Shown: piece after piece, positions 11,057-26,460 of the stretch
Position numbering within the stretch: position 1 is the first letter of the stretch
Layout of the letters: every line of letters begins with the position of its first letter
Program-made: the position numbers and the translations under genes
Notes under the pieces: model-generated
Database searches by the model: none
The model's input: only the letters and a program-made list of their open reading frames with translations
What the model was told of the DNA's origin: nothing
From: Oasisia sp. SBJ-2009
Taxonomy: Eukaryota > Annelida > Polychaeta > Sabellida > Siboglinidae
Length of the DNA: 64,000 nt
Direction of reading: 5' to 3'
Assembly: GCA_964017155.1 (NCBI GenBank)
Contig: OZ024857.1
Span: 20,341,404 to 20,405,403 of the forward strand

Positions 11057-14000
11057 CTGGGACCACAATCTCCTCCGTTGAGATGTCTGGGACCACAATC
11101 TCCTCCGTTGAGATGTCTGGGACCACAATCTGCTCTATTGAGATGTCTGGGATCACAATTTCCTCTGTTGAGGACCAAAGTCTCCTCTGTTGATATGGCT
11201 GGGACCACAATCTCCGTTGAGATGTCTAGGACCACAATCTCCTCTACTGAGATGTCTGGGACCACAATCTCCTCTGTTGAGATGTCTGGAACCATAATCT
11301 CATCTACTGAGATGTCTGGGACCACAATCTCATCTGTTGAAATGTCTGGGACCACAATCTCCTCTGTTGAGATATCTGGGACCACAATCTCCTCTGTTGA
11401 GATGTCTGGGACCACAATCTCCTCTGTTGAGATGTCAGGGACCACAGTCTCCTCTGTTGAGATGTCTGGGACCACAATCTCCTCTCCTGAGATGTCTGGG
11501 ACCACAATCTCCTCTCCTGAGATGTCTGGGACCACAATCTCCTCTACTGAGATGTCTGGGACCACAATCTCCTCTGTTGAGGACCACAATCTCCTCTGTT
11601 GAGATGTCTGGGACCACAGTTCTTCTGTTGAGACGTCAGGGACCGCAATCTCCTCTGTTGAGATGTCTGGTACCACAAACTCCTCTACTGAGATGTCTGG
11701 GACCACAATCTCCTCTGTTGAGATGTCTGGGACCACAGTCTCCTCTGTTGAGATGTCAGGGACCGCAATCTCCTCTGTTGAGATGTCTGGGACCACAATC
11801 TCCTCTACTGAGATGTCTGGGACCACAATCTCCTCTGTTGATATGTATGGGATCACAGTATCCTCTGTTGAAATGTCTGGGACCACAATCTCCTCTGTTG
11901 AGATGTCTGGGACCACAATCTCCTCTGTTGAGATGTCTGGGACCACAGTCTCCTCTGTCGAGATATCTGAGACCACAATCTCCTCTGTTGATATGTCTGG
12001 GATCACAATCTCCTCTGTTGAGATGTCTGGGACCACAAACTCCTCTGTTGAGATGTCTGTGACCACAATTTCCTCTGTTGAGATGTTTGGGACCACAATC
12101 TCCTCCGTTGAGATGTCTGGGACCACAATCTCCTCCGTTGAGATGTCTGGGACCACAATCTCCTCTGTTGAGATGTCTGGGACCACAATCTGCTCTATTG
12201 AGATGTCTGGGATCACAATTTCCTCTGTTGAGGACCAAAGTCTCCTCTGTTGATATGGCTGGGACCACAATCTCCTCTGTTGAGATGTCTGGGACCACAA
12301 TCTCCTCTACTGAGATGTCTGGGACCACAATCTCCTCTGTTGATATGTCTGGCATCACAATCTCCTCTGTTGAGATGTCTGGGACCACAATCTCCACTGT
12401 TGAGATGTCTGGGACCACAATCTCCTCTGTTGAGATGTCTGGGACCACAATCTCCTCTGTTGAGATGTCTGGGACCACAATCTCCTCTGTTGAGATGTCA
12501 GGGACCACAATCTCCTCTCCTGAGATGTCTGGGACCACAATCTCCTCTGTTGAGCACCACAATCTCCTCTACTGAGATGTCTGGGACCACAATCTCCTCT
12601 GTTGAGGACCACAATCTCCTCTGTTGACATGTCTGGGACCACAATCTCCTCCGTTGAGATGTCTAGGACCACAATCTCCTCCGTTGAGATGTCTGGGACC
12701 ACAATCTCCTCTGTTGAGATGTCTGGGACCACAATCTGCTCTATTGAGATGTCTGGGATCACAATTTCCTCTGTTGAGGACCAAAGTCTCCTCTGTTGAT
12801 ATGGCTGGGACCACAATCTCCTCCGTTGAGATGTCTGGGACCACAATCTCCTCTACTGAGATGTCTGGGACCACAATCTCCTCTGTTGAGATGTCTGGAA
12901 CCATAATCTCATCTACTGAGATGTCTGGGACCACAATCTCCTCTGTTGAGATGTCTGGGACCACAATCTCCTCTCCTGAGATGTCTGGGACCACAATCTC
13001 CTCTGTTGAGCACCACAATCTCCTCTACTGAGATGTCTGGGACCACAATCTCCTCTGTTGAGATGTCTGGGACCACAGTCTCCTCTGTTGAGATGTCAGG
13101 GACCGCAATCTCCTCTGTTGAGATGTCTGGGACCACAATCTCCTCTACTGAGATGTCTGGGACCACAATCTCCTCTGTTGATATGTCTGGCATCACAATC
13201 TCCTCTGTTGAGATGTCTGGGACCACAATCTCCTCTGTTGAGATGTCTGGGACCACAATCTCCTCTGTTGAGATGTCTGGGACCACAATCTCCTCTGTTG
13301 AGATGTCTGGGACCACAATCTCCTCTGTTGAGATGTCAGGAACCACAGTCTCCTCTGTTGAGATGTCTGGGATCACAATCTCCTCTACTGAGATGTCTGG
13401 GACCGCCGTCTCCTCTGTTGAGATGTCCGGAACCATAATCTCATCTACTGAGATGTCTGGGACCACAGTCTCCTCTGTTGAGATGTCTGGGACCACAATC
13501 TCCTCTCCTGAGATGTCTGCGACCACAATCTCCTCTGTTGAGCACCACAATCTCCTCTACTGAGATGTCTGGGACCACAATCTCCTCTGTTGAGGACCAC
13601 AATCTCCTCTGTTGAGATGTCTGGGACCACAATCTCCTCCGTTGAGATGTCTGGAACCATAATCTCATCTACTGAGATGTCTGGGACCACAATCTCCTCT
13701 GTTGAGATGTCTGGGACCACAATCTCCTCTGTTGAGACGTCTGGGACCACAATCTCCTCTCCTGAGATGTCTGGGACCACAATCTCCTCTCCTGAGATGT
13801 CTGGGACCACAATCTCCTCTGTTGAGGACCACAATCTCCTCTGTTGAGATGTCTGGGACCACAATCTCCTCTGTTGAGATGTCTGGGACCACAGTTCTTT
13901 TGTTGAGACGTCAGGGACCGCAATCTCCTCTGTTGAGATGTCTGGTACCACAAACTCCTCTGTTGAGATGTCTGGGACCACAATCTCCTCTGTTGAGATG

Positions 14001-17000
14001 TCTGGGACCACAGTCTCCTCTGTTGAGATGTCTGGAACCATAATCTCATCTACTGAGATGTCTGGGACCACAATCTCCTCTGTTGAGATGTCTGGGACCA
14101 TAATCTCCTCTGTTGAGATGTCTGTGACCACAATTTCCTCTGTTGAGATGTTTGGGACCACAATCTCCTCCGTTGAGATGTCTGGGACCACAATCTCCTC
14201 CGTTGAGATGTCTGGGACCACAATCTCCTCTGTTGAGATGTCTGGGACCACAATCTGCTCTATTGAGATGTCTGGGATCACAATTTCCTCTGTTGAGGAC
14301 CAAAGTCTCCTCTGTTGATATGGCTGGGACCACAATCTCCTCCGTTGAGATGTCTGGGACCACAATCTCCTCTACTGAGATGTCTGGACCACAATCTCCT
14401 CTAATGAGATGTCTGGGACCACAATCTCCTCTGTTGAGATGTCTGGGACAACAATCTCCTCTGTTGAGATGTCTGGGACCACAATCTCCTCTGTTGAGAT
14501 GTCTGGGACAACAATCTCCTCTGTTGAGATGTCAGGGACCACAGTCTCCTCTGTTGAGATGTCTGGGACCACAATCTCCTCTCCTGAGATGTCTGGGACC
14601 ACAATCTCCTCTGTTGAGCACCACAATCTCCTCTACTGAGATGTCTGGGACCACAATCTCATCTGTTGATATGTCTGGCATCACAATCTCCTCTGTTGAG
14701 ATGTCTGGGACCACAATCTCCTCTGTTGAGATGTCTGGGACCACAGTTCTTCTGTTGAGATGTCAGGGACCGCAATCTCCTCTGTTGAGATGTCTGGTAC
14801 CACAAACTCCTCTATTGAGATGTCTGGGACCACAATCTGCTCTATTGAGATGTCTGGGATCACAATTTCCTCTGTTGAGGACCAAAGTCTCCTCTGTTGA
14901 TATGGCTGGGACCACAATCTCCGTTGAGATGTCTAGGACCACAATCTCCTCTACTGAGATGTCTGGGACCACAATCTCCTCTGTTGAGATGTCTGGAACC
15001 ATAATCTCATCTACTGAGATGTCTGGGACCACAATCTCATCTGTTGAAATGTCTGGGACCACAATCTCCTCTGTTGAGATGTCTGGGACCACAATCTCCT
15101 CTGTTGAGATGTCTGGGACCACAATCTCCTCTGTTGATTGAGATGTCAGGGACCACAGTCTCCTCTGTTGAGATGTCTGGGACCACAATCTCCTCTCCTG
15201 AGATGTCTGGGACCACAATCTCCTCTCCTGAGATGTCTGGGACCACAATCTCCTCTACTGAGATGTCTGGGACCACAATCTCCTCTGTTGAGGACCACAA
15301 TCTCCTCTGTTGAGATGTCTGGGACCACAGTTCTTCTGTTGAGACGTCAGGGACCGCAATCTCCTCTGTTGAGATGTCTGGTACCACAAACTCCTCTACT
15401 GAGATGTCTGGGACCACAATCTCCTCTGTTGAGATGTCTGGGACCACAGTCTCCTCTGTTGAGATGTCAGGGACCGCAATCTCCTCTGTTGAGATGTCTG
15501 GGACCACAATCTCCTCTACTGAGATGTCTGGGACCACAATCTCCTCTGTTGATATGTATGGGATCACAGTCTCCTCTGTTGAAATGTCTGGGACCACAAT
15601 CTCCTCTGTTGAGATGTCTGGGACCACAATCTCCTCTGTTGAGATGTCTGGGACCACAGTCTCCTCTGTCGAGATATCTGAGACCACAATCTCCTCTGTT
15701 GATATGTCTGGGATCACAATCTCCTCTGTTGAGATGTCTGGGACCACAAACTCCTCTGTTGAGATGTCTGTGACCACAATTTCCTCTGTTGAGATGTTTG
15801 GGACCACAATCTCCTCCGTTGAGATGTCTGGGACCACAATCTCCTCCGTTGAGATGTCTGGGACCACAATCTCCTCTGTTGAGATGTCTGGGACCACAAT
15901 CTGCTCTATTGAGATGTCTGGGATCACAATTTCCTCTGTTGAGGACCAAAGTCTCCTCTGTTGATATGGCTGGGACCACAATCTCCTCTGTTGAGATGTC
16001 TGGGACCACAATCTCCTCTGTTGATATGTCTGGCATCACAATCTCCTCTGTTGAGATGTCTGGGACCACAATCTCCACTGTTGAGATGTCTGGGACCACA
16101 ATCTCCTCTGTTGAGATGTCTGGGACCACAATCTCCTCTGTTGAGATGTCTGGGACCACAATCTCCTCTGTTGAGATGTCAGGGACCACAATCTCCTCTC
16201 CTGAGATGTCTGGGACCACAATCTCCTCTGTTGAGCACCACAATCTCCTCTACTGAGATGTCTGGGACCACAATCTCCTCTGTTGAGGACCACAATCTCC
16301 TCTGTTGACATGTCTGGGACCACAATCTCCTCCGTTGAGATGTCTAGGACCACAATCTCCTCCGTTGAGATGTCTGGGACCACAATCTCCTCTGTTGAGA
16401 TGTCTGGGACCACAATCTGCTCTATTGAGATGTCTGGGATCACAATTTCCTCTGTTGAGGACCAAAGTCTCCTCTGTTGATATGGCTGGGACCACAATCT
16501 CCTCCGTTGAGATGTCTGGGACCACAATCTCCTCTACTGAGATGTCTGGGACCACAATCTCCTCTGTTGAGATGTCTGGAACCATAATCTCATCTACTGA
16601 GATGTCTGGGACCACAATCTCCTCTGTTGAGATGTCTGGGACCACAATCTCCTCTCCTGAGATGTCTGGGACCACAATCTCCTCTGTTGAGCACCACAAT
16701 CTCCTCTACTGAGATGTCTGGGACCACAATCTCCTCTGTTGAGATGTCTGGGACCACAGTCTCCTCTGTTGAGATGTCAGGGACCGCAATCTCCTCTGTT
16801 GAGATGTCTGGGACCACAATCTCCTCTACTGAGATGTCTGGGACCACAATCTCCTCTGTTGATATGTCTGGCATCACAATCTCCTCTGTTGAGATGTCTG
16901 GGACCACAATCTCCTCTGTTGAGATGTCTGGGACCACAATCTCCTCTGTTGAGATGTCTGGGACCACAATCTCCTCTGTTGAGATGTCTGGGACCACAAT

Positions 17001-17270
17001 CTCCTCTGTTGAGATGTCAGGAACCACAGTCTCCTCTGTTGAGATGTCTGGGATCACAATCTCCTCTACTGAGATGTCTGGGACCGCCGTCTCCTCTGTT
17101 GAGATGTCCGGAACCATAATCTCATCTACTGAGATGTCTGGGACCACAGTCTCCTCTGTTGAGATGTCTGGGACCACAATCTCCTCTCCTGAGATGTCTG
17201 CGACCACAATCTCCTCTGTTGAGCACCACAATCTCCTCTACTGAGATGTCTGGGACCACAATCTCCTCTG

Positions 17271-20200
17271 TTGAGGACCACAATCTCCTCTGTTGAGATG
17301 TCTGGGACCACAATCTCCTCCGTTGAGATGTCTGGAACCATAATCTCATCTACTGAGATGTCTGGGACCACAATCTCCTCTGTTGAGATGTCTGGGACCA
17401 CAATCTCCTCTGTTGAGATGTCTGGGACCACAATCTCCTCTTCTGAGATGTCTGGGACCACAATCTCCTCTCCTGAGATGTCTGGGACCACAATCTCCTC
17501 TGTTGAGGACCACAATCTCCTCTGTTGAGATGTCTGGGACCACAATCTCCTCTGTTGAGATGTCTGGGACCACAGTTCTTTTGTTGAGACGTCAGGGACC
17601 GCAATCTCCTCTGTTGAGATGTCTGGTACCACAAACTCCTCTGTTGAGATGTCTGGGACCACAATCTCCTCTGTTGAGATGTCTGGGACCACAGTCTCCT
17701 CTGTTGAGATGTCAGGGACCGCAATCTCCTCTGTTGAGATGTCTGGGACCACAATCTCCTCTACTGAGATGTCTGGGACCACAATCTCCTCTGTTGATAT
17801 GTCTGGGATCACAGTCTCCTCTGTTGAAATGTCTGGGACCACAATCTCCTCTGTTGAGATGTCTGGGACCACAATCTCCTCTGTTGAGATGTCTGGGACC
17901 ACAGTCTCCTCTGTCGAGATATCTGAGACCACAATCTCCTCTGTTGATATGTCTGGGATCACAATCTCCTCTGCTGAGATGTCTGGGACCACAAACTCCT
18001 CTGTTGAGATGTCTGTGACCACAATTTCCTCTGTTGAGATGTTTGGGACCACAATCTCCTCTGTTGAGATGTCTGGAACCATAATCTCATCTACTGAGAT
18101 GTCTGGGACCACAATCTCCTCTGTTGAGATGTCTGGGACCATAATCTCCTCTGTTGAGATGTCTGTGACCACAATTTCCTCTGTTGAGATGTTTGGGACC
18201 ACAATCTCCTCCGTTGAGATGTCTGGGACCACAATCTCCTCCGTTGAGATGTCTGGGACCACAATCTCCTCTGTTGAGATGTCTGGGACCACAATCTGCT
18301 CTATTGAGATGTCTGGGATCACAATTTCCTCTGTTGAGGACCAAAGTCTCCTCTGTTGATATGGCTGGGACCACAATCTCCTCCGTTGAGATGTCTGGGA
18401 CCACAATCTCCTCTACTGAGATGTCTGGACCACAATCTCCTCTAATGAGATGTCTGGGACCACAATCTCCTCTGTTGAGATGTCTGGGACAACAATCTCC
18501 TCTGTTGAGATGTCTGGGACCACAATCTCCTCTGTTGAGATGTCTGGGACAACAATCTCCTCTGTTGAGATGTCAGGGACCACAGTCTCCTCTGTTGAGA
18601 TGTCTGGGACCACAATCTCCTCTCCTGAGATGTCTGGGACCACAATCTCCTCTGTTGAGCACCACAATCTCCTCTACTGAGATGTCTGGGACCACAATCT
18701 CATCTGTTGATATGTCTGGCATCACAATCTCCTCTGTTGAGATGTCTGGGACCACAATCTCCTCTGTTGAGATGTCTGGGACCACAGTTCTTCTGTTGAG
18801 ATGTCAGGGACCGCAATCTCCTCTGTTGAGATGTCTGGTACCACAAACTCCTCTATTGAGATGTCTGGGACCACAATCTCCTCTGTTGAGATGTCACGGA
18901 CCGGAATCTCCTCTGTTGAGATGTCTGGGACCACAATCTCCTCTACTGAGATGTCTGGGACCACAATCTCCTCTGTTGATATGTCTGGGATCACAATCTC
19001 CTCTGTTGAAATGTCTGGGACAACAATCTCCTCTGTTGAGATGTCTGGGACCACAATCTCCTCTGTTGAGATGTCTGGGACGACAGTCTCCTCTGTCGAG
19101 ATGTCTGAGACCACAATCTCCTCTGTTGATATGTCTGGGATCACAATCTCCTCTGTTGAGATGTCTGGGACCATAATCTCCTCTGTTGAGATGTCTGTGA
19201 CCACAATTTCCTCTGTTGAGATGTTTGGGACCACAATCTCCTCCGTTGAGATGTCTGGGACCACAATCTCCTCCGTTGAGATGTCTGGGACCACAATCTG
19301 CTCTATTGAGATGTCTGGGATCACAATTTCCTCTGTTGAGAACCAAAGTCTCCTCTGTTGATATGGCTGGGACCAAAATCTCCTCCGTTGAGATGTCTGG
19401 GACCACAATCTCCTCTACTGAGATGTCTGGACCACAATCTCCTCTAATGAGATGTCTGGGACCACAATCTCCTCTGTTGAGATGTCTGGGACAACAATCT
19501 CCTCTGTTGAGATGTCAGGGACCACAGTCTCCTCTCCTGAGATGTCTGGGACCACAATCTCCTCTGTTGAGCACCACAATCTCCTCTACTGGGATGTCTG
19601 GGACCACAATGTCCTCTGTTGAGAACCACAATCTCCTCTGTTGAGATGTCTGGGACAACAATCTCCTCTGTTGAGATGTCTGGGACCACAATCTCCTCTG
19701 TTGAGATGTCTGGGACCGCAATCTCCTCTGTTGAGATGTCTGGTACCACAAACTCCTCTACTGAGATGTCTGGGACCACAATCTCCTCTGTTAAGATGTC
19801 TGGGACCATAGTCTCCTCTGTTGAGATGTCAGGGACCGCAATCTACTCTGTTGAGATGTCTGGGACCACAATCTCCTCTACTGAGATGTCTTGGACCACA
19901 ATCTCCTCTGTTGATATGTCTGGGATCGCAATCTCCTCTGTTGAAATGTCTGGGACCACAATCTCCTCTGTTGAGATGTCTGGGACCACAATCTCCTCTG
20001 TTGAGATGTCTGGGACCACAAACTCCTCTGTTGAGATGTCTGTGACCATAATTTCCTCTGTTGAGATGTTTGGGACCACAATCTCCTCTGTTGAGATGTC
20101 TGGAACCATAATCTCATCTACTGAGATGTCTGGGACCACAATCTTCTCTGTTGAGATGTCTGGGACCATAATCTCCTCTGTTGAGATGTATGTGACCACA

Positions 20201-20742
20201 ATTTCCTCTGTTGAGATGTTTGGGACCACAATCTCCTCTGTTGAGATGTCTGGGACCACAATCTCCTCTGTTGAGATGTCTGGGACCACAGTCTCCTCTG
20301 TCGCGATGTCTGAGACCACAATGTCCTCTGTTGGTATGTCTGGGATCACAATCTCCTCTGTTGAGATGTCTGGGACCACAATCTCCTCTGTTGAGATGTT
20401 TGGGACCACAATCTCCTCTGTTGAGATGTCTGGGACCACAATCTCCTCTGTTGAGATGTCTGGGACCACAATCTCCTCTGTTGAGATGTCTGGGACCACA
20501 ATCTCCTCTGTTGAGATGTCTGGGACCACAATCTCCTCTGATGAGATGTCTGGGACCACAGTCTCCTCTGTTGAGATGTCAGGGACCACAGTCTCCTCTG
20601 TTGAGATGTCTGGGACCACAATCTCCTCTCCTGAGATGTCTGGGACCACAATCTCCTCTCCTGAGATGTCTGGGACCACAATCTCCTCTGTTGAGCACCA
20701 CAATCTCCTCTACTGAGATGTCTGGGACCACAATCTCCTCTG
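17271..20742. repeat. Satellite higher-order repeat, unit A
   Basis: The run of unit variants in this block recurs in the next block (20743-24042) in the same order. The two differ by a 150-bp (five-unit) segment near 18070-18220 and one 22-bp unit, both present only here. From about 18150 to 20775 the two copies look identical base for base at an offset of 3300 bp. An earlier related pair, about 11129-14820 and 14840-18860, has an offset of 3681-4041 bp. Confidence 0.85.
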
Positions 20743-23700
20743 TTGAGGACCACAATCTCCTCTGTTGAGATGTCTGGGACCACAATCTCCTCCGTTGAGA
20801 TGTCTGGAACCATAATCTCATCTACTGAGATGTCTGGGACCACAATCTCCTCTGTTGAGATGTCTGGGACCACAATCTCCTCTGTTGAGATGTCTGGGAC
20901 CACAATCTCCTCTTCTGAGATGTCTGGGACCACAATCTCCTCTCCTGAGATGTCTGGGACCACAATCTCCTCTGTTGAGATGTCTGGGACCACAATCTCC
21001 TCTGTTGAGATGTCTGGGACCACAGTTCTTTTGTTGAGACGTCAGGGACCGCAATCTGCTCTGTTGAGATGTCTGGTACCACAAACTCCTCTGTTGAGAT
21101 GTCTGGGACCACAATCTCCTCTGTTGAGATGTCTGGGACCACAGTCTCCTCTGTTGAGATGTCAGGGACCGCAATCTCCTCTGTTGAGATGTCTGGGACC
21201 ACAATCTCCTCTACTGAGATGTCTGGGACCACAATCTCCTCTGTTGATATGTCTGGGATCACAGTCTCCTCTGTTGAAATGTCTGGGACCACAATCTCCT
21301 CTGTTGAGATGTCTGGGACCACAATCTCCTCTGTTGAGATGTCTGGGACCACAGTCTCCTCTGTCGAGATATCTGAGACCACAATCTCCTCTGTTGATAT
21401 GTCTGGGATCACAATCTCCTCTGCTGAGATGTCTGGGACCACAAACTCCTCTGTTGAGATGTCTGTGACCACAATTTCCTCTGTTGAGATGTTTGGGACC
21501 ACAATCTCCTCCGTTGAGATGTCTGGGACCACAATCTCCTCCGTTGAGATGTCTGGGACCACAATCTCCTCTGTTGAGATGTCTGGGACCACAATCTGCT
21601 CTATTGAGATGTCTGGGATCACAATTTCCTCTGTTGAGGACCAAAGTCTCCTCTGTTGATATGGCTGGGACCACAATCTCCTCCGTTGAGATGTCTGGGA
21701 CCACAATCTCCTCTACTGAGATGTCTGGACCACAATCTCCTCTAATGAGATGTCTGGGACCACAATCTCCTCTGTTGAGATGTCTGGGACAACAATCTCC
21801 TCTGTTGAGATGTCTGGGACCACAATCTCCTCTGTTGAGATGTCTGGGACAACAATCTCCTCTGTTGAGATGTCAGGGACCACAGTCTCCTCTGTTGAGA
21901 TGTCTGGGACCACAATCTCCTCTCCTGAGATGTCTGGGACCACAATCTCCTCTGTTGAGCACCACAATCTCCTCTACTGAGATGTCTGGGACCACAATCT
22001 CATCTGTTGATATGTCTGGCATCACAATCTCCTCTGTTGAGATGTCTGGGACCACAATCTCCTCTGTTGAGATGTCTGGGACCACAGTTCTTCTGTTGAG
22101 ATGTCAGGGACCGCAATCTCCTCTGTTGAGATGTCTGGTACCACAAACTCCTCTATTGAGATGTCTGGGACCACAATCTCCTCTGTTGAGATGTCACGGA
22201 CCGGAATCTCCTCTGTTGAGATGTCTGGGACCACAATCTCCTCTACTGAGATGTCTGGGACCACAATCTCCTCTGTTGATATGTCTGGGATCACAATCTC
22301 CTCTGTTGAAATGTCTGGGACAACAATCTCCTCTGTTGAGATGTCTGGGACCACAATCTCCTCTGTTGAGATGTCTGGGACGACAGTCTCCTCTGTCGAG
22401 ATGTCTGAGACCACAATCTCCTCTGTTGATATGTCTGGGATCACAATCTCCTCTGTTGAGATGTCTGGGACCATAATCTCCTCTGTTGAGATGTCTGTGA
22501 CCACAATTTCCTCTGTTGAGATGTTTGGGACCACAATCTCCTCCGTTGAGATGTCTGGGACCACAATCTCCTCCGTTGAGATGTCTGGGACCACAATCTG
22601 CTCTATTGAGATGTCTGGGATCACAATTTCCTCTGTTGAGAACCAAAGTCTCCTCTGTTGATATGGCTGGGACCAAAATCTCCTCCGTTGAGATGTCTGG
22701 GACCACAATCTCCTCTACTGAGATGTCTGGACCACAATCTCCTCTAATGAGATGTCTGGGACCACAATCTCCTCTGTTGAGATGTCTGGGACAACAATCT
22801 CCTCTGTTGAGATGTCAGGGACCACAGTCTCCTCTCCTGAGATGTCTGGGACCACAATCTCCTCTGTTGAGCACCACAATCTCCTCTACTGGGATGTCTG
22901 GGACCACAATGTCCTCTGTTGAGAACCACAATCTCCTCTGTTGAGATGTCTGGGACAACAATCTCCTCTGTTGAGATGTCTGGGACCACAATCTCCTCTG
23001 TTGAGATGTCTGGGACCGCAATCTCCTCTGTTGAGATGTCTGGTACCACAAACTCCTCTACTGAGATGTCTGGGACCACAATCTCCTCTGTTAAGATGTC
23101 TGGGACCATAGTCTCCTCTGTTGAGATGTCAGGGACCGCAATCTACTCTGTTGAGATGTCTGGGACCACAATCTCCTCTACTGAGATGTCTTGGACCACA
23201 ATCTCCTCTGTTGATATGTCTGGGATCGCAATCTCCTCTGTTGAAATGTCTGGGACCACAATCTCCTCTGTTGAGATGTCTGGGACCACAATCTCCTCTG
23301 TTGAGATGTCTGGGACCACAAACTCCTCTGTTGAGATGTCTGTGACCATAATTTCCTCTGTTGAGATGTTTGGGACCACAATCTCCTCTGTTGAGATGTC
23401 TGGAACCATAATCTCATCTACTGAGATGTCTGGGACCACAATCTTCTCTGTTGAGATGTCTGGGACCATAATCTCCTCTGTTGAGATGTATGTGACCACA
23501 ATTTCCTCTGTTGAGATGTTTGGGACCACAATCTCCTCTGTTGAGATGTCTGGGACCACAATCTCCTCTGTTGAGATGTCTGGGACCACAGTCTCCTCTG
23601 TCGCGATGTCTGAGACCACAATGTCCTCTGTTGGTATGTCTGGGATCACAATCTCCTCTGTTGAGATGTCTGGGACCACAATCTCCTCTGTTGAGATGTT

Positions 23701-24042
23701 TGGGACCACAATCTCCTCTGTTGAGATGTCTGGGACCACAATCTCCTCTGTTGAGATGTCTGGGACCACAATCTCCTCTGTTGAGATGTCTGGGACCACA
23801 ATCTCCTCTGTTGAGATGTCTGGGACCACAATCTCCTCTGATGAGATGTCTGGGACCACAGTCTCCTCTGTTGAGATGTCAGGGACCACAGTCTCCTCTG
23901 TTGAGATGTCTGGGACCACAATCTCCTCTCCTGAGATGTCTGGGACCACAATCTCCTCTCCTGAGATGTCTGGGACCACAATCTCCTCTGTTGAGCACCA
24001 CAATCTCCTCTACTGAGATGTCTGGGACCACAATCTCCTCTG
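20743..24042. repeat. Satellite higher-order repeat, unit A' (tandem copy)
   Basis: Directly adjacent copy of 17271-20742. The near absence of differences over about 2.6 kb means that the duplication is recent or the copies have been homogenised by gene conversion. Confidence 0.85.
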
Positions 24043-26460
24043 TTGAGGACCACAATCTCCTCTGTTGAGATGTCTAGGACCACAATCTCCTCTGTTGAGA
24101 TGTCTGGGACCACAGTTCTTCTGTTGAGATGTCAGGGACCGCAATCTCCTCTGTTGAGATGTCTGGGACCACAGTTCTTCTGTTGAGATGTCAGGGACCG
24201 CAATCTCCTCTGTTGAGATGTCTGGTACCACAAACTCCTCTGTTGAGATGTCTGTGACCACAATTTCCTCTGTTGAGATGTTTGGGACCACAATCTCCTC
24301 TGTTGAGATGTCTGGAACCATAATCTCATCTACTGAGATGTCTGGGACCACAATCTCCTCTGTTGAGATGTCTGGGACCACAATCTCCTCTGTTGAGATG
24401 TCAGGGACCGCAATCTCCTCTGTTGAGATGTCTGGGACCACAATCTCCTCTACTGAGATGTCTGGGACAACAATCTCCTCTGTTGATATATCTGGGATCA
24501 CAATCTCCTCTGTTGAAATATCTGGGACCACACTCTCCTCTGTTGAGATGTCTGGGACCACAATCTCCTCTGTTGAGATGTCTGGGACCACAGTCTCCTC
24601 TGTCGAGATGTCTGAGACCACAATCTCCTCTGTTGATATGTCTGGGATCACAATCTCCTCTGTTGAGATGTCTGGGACCACAATCTCCTCTGTTGAGATG
24701 TCTGGGACCACAATCTCCTCTGTTGAGATGTCTGGGACCACAGGCTCCTGTGTTGAGATGTCAGGGACCGAAATCTCCTCTGTTTAGATGTCTGGGATCA
24801 CAATCTCCTCTGTTGAGATGTCTGGGACCACAATCTCCTCTACTGAGATGTCTGGGACCACAGTCTCCTCTGTTGAGATGTCCGGAACCATAATCTTATC
24901 TACTGAGATGTCTGGGACCACAATCTCCTCTGTTGAGATGTCTGGGACCACAATCTCCTCTGATGAGATGTCTGGGACCACAATCTCCTCTGTTGAGATG
25001 TCAGGGACCACAGTCTCCTCTGTTGAGATGTCTGGGACCACAATCTCCTCTCCTGAGATGTCTGGGACCACAATCTCCTCTGTTGAGCACCACAATCTCC
25101 TCTACTGAGATGTCTGGGACCACAATCTCCTCTGTTGACGACCACTATCTCCTCTGTTGAGATGTCTGGGACCACAATCTCCTCTGTTGAGATGTCTGGG
25201 ACCACAGTTCTTCTGTTGAGATGTCAGGGACCGCAATCTCCTCTGTTGAGATGTTTGGGACCACAGTCTCCTCTGTTGAGATGTCTGGGACCACAATCTC
25301 CTCTCCTGAGATGTCTGGGACCACAATCTCCTCTGTTGAGCACCACAATCTCCTCTACTGAGATGTCTGGGACCACAATCTCCTCTGTTGAGATGTCTGG
25401 GACCATAATCTCCTCTGTTGAGATGTCTGTGACCACAATTTCCTCTGTTGAGATGTCTTGGACCACAATCTGCTCTATTGAGATGTCTGGGATCACAATT
25501 TCCTCTGTTGAGGACCAAAGTCTCCTCTGTTGATATGGCTGGGACGACAATATCCTCCGTTGAGATGTCTGGGACCACAATCTCCTCTATTGAGATGTCT
25601 GGGACCACAAACTCCTCAAATGAGATGTCTGGGACCACAATATCCTCTGTTGAGATGTCTGGAACCATAATCTCATCTACTGAGATGTCTGGGACCACAA
25701 TCTCCTCTGTTGATATGTCTGGGATCACAATCTCCTCTGTTGAGATGTCTGGGACCATAATCTCCTCTGTTGAGATGTCTGTGACCACAATTTCCTCTGT
25801 TGAGATGTTTGGGACCACAATCTCCTCTGTTGAGCACCACAATCTCCTCTACTGAGATGTCTGGGACCACAATGTCCTCTGTTGAGGACCACAATCTCCT
25901 CTGTTGAGATGTCTGGGACAACAATCTCCTCTGTTGAGATGTCTGGGACCACAATCTCCTCTGTTGAGATGTCTGGGACCGCAATCTCCTCTGTTGAGAT
26001 GTCTGGGATCACAATTTCCTCTGTTGAGAACCAAAGTCTCCTCTGTTGATATGGCTGGGACCAAAATCTCCTCCGTTGAGATGTCTGGGACCACAATCTC
26101 CTCTACTGAGATGTCTGGACCACAATCTCCTCTAATGAGATGTCTGGGACCACAATCTCCTCTGTTGAGATGTCTGGGACAACAATCTCCTCTGTTGAGA
26201 TGTCTGGGACCACAATCTCCTCTGTTGAGATGTCTGGGACAACAATCTCCTCTGTTGAGATGTCAGGGACCACAGTCTCCTCTCCTCAGATGTCTGGGAC
26301 CACAATCTCCTCTGTTGAGCACCACAATCTCCTCTACTGAGATGTCTGGGACCACAATGTCCTCTGTTGAGAACCACAATCTCCTCTGTTGAGATGTCTG
26401 GGACAACAATCTCCTCTGTTGAGATGTCTGGGACCACAATCTCCTCTGTTGAGATGTCTG

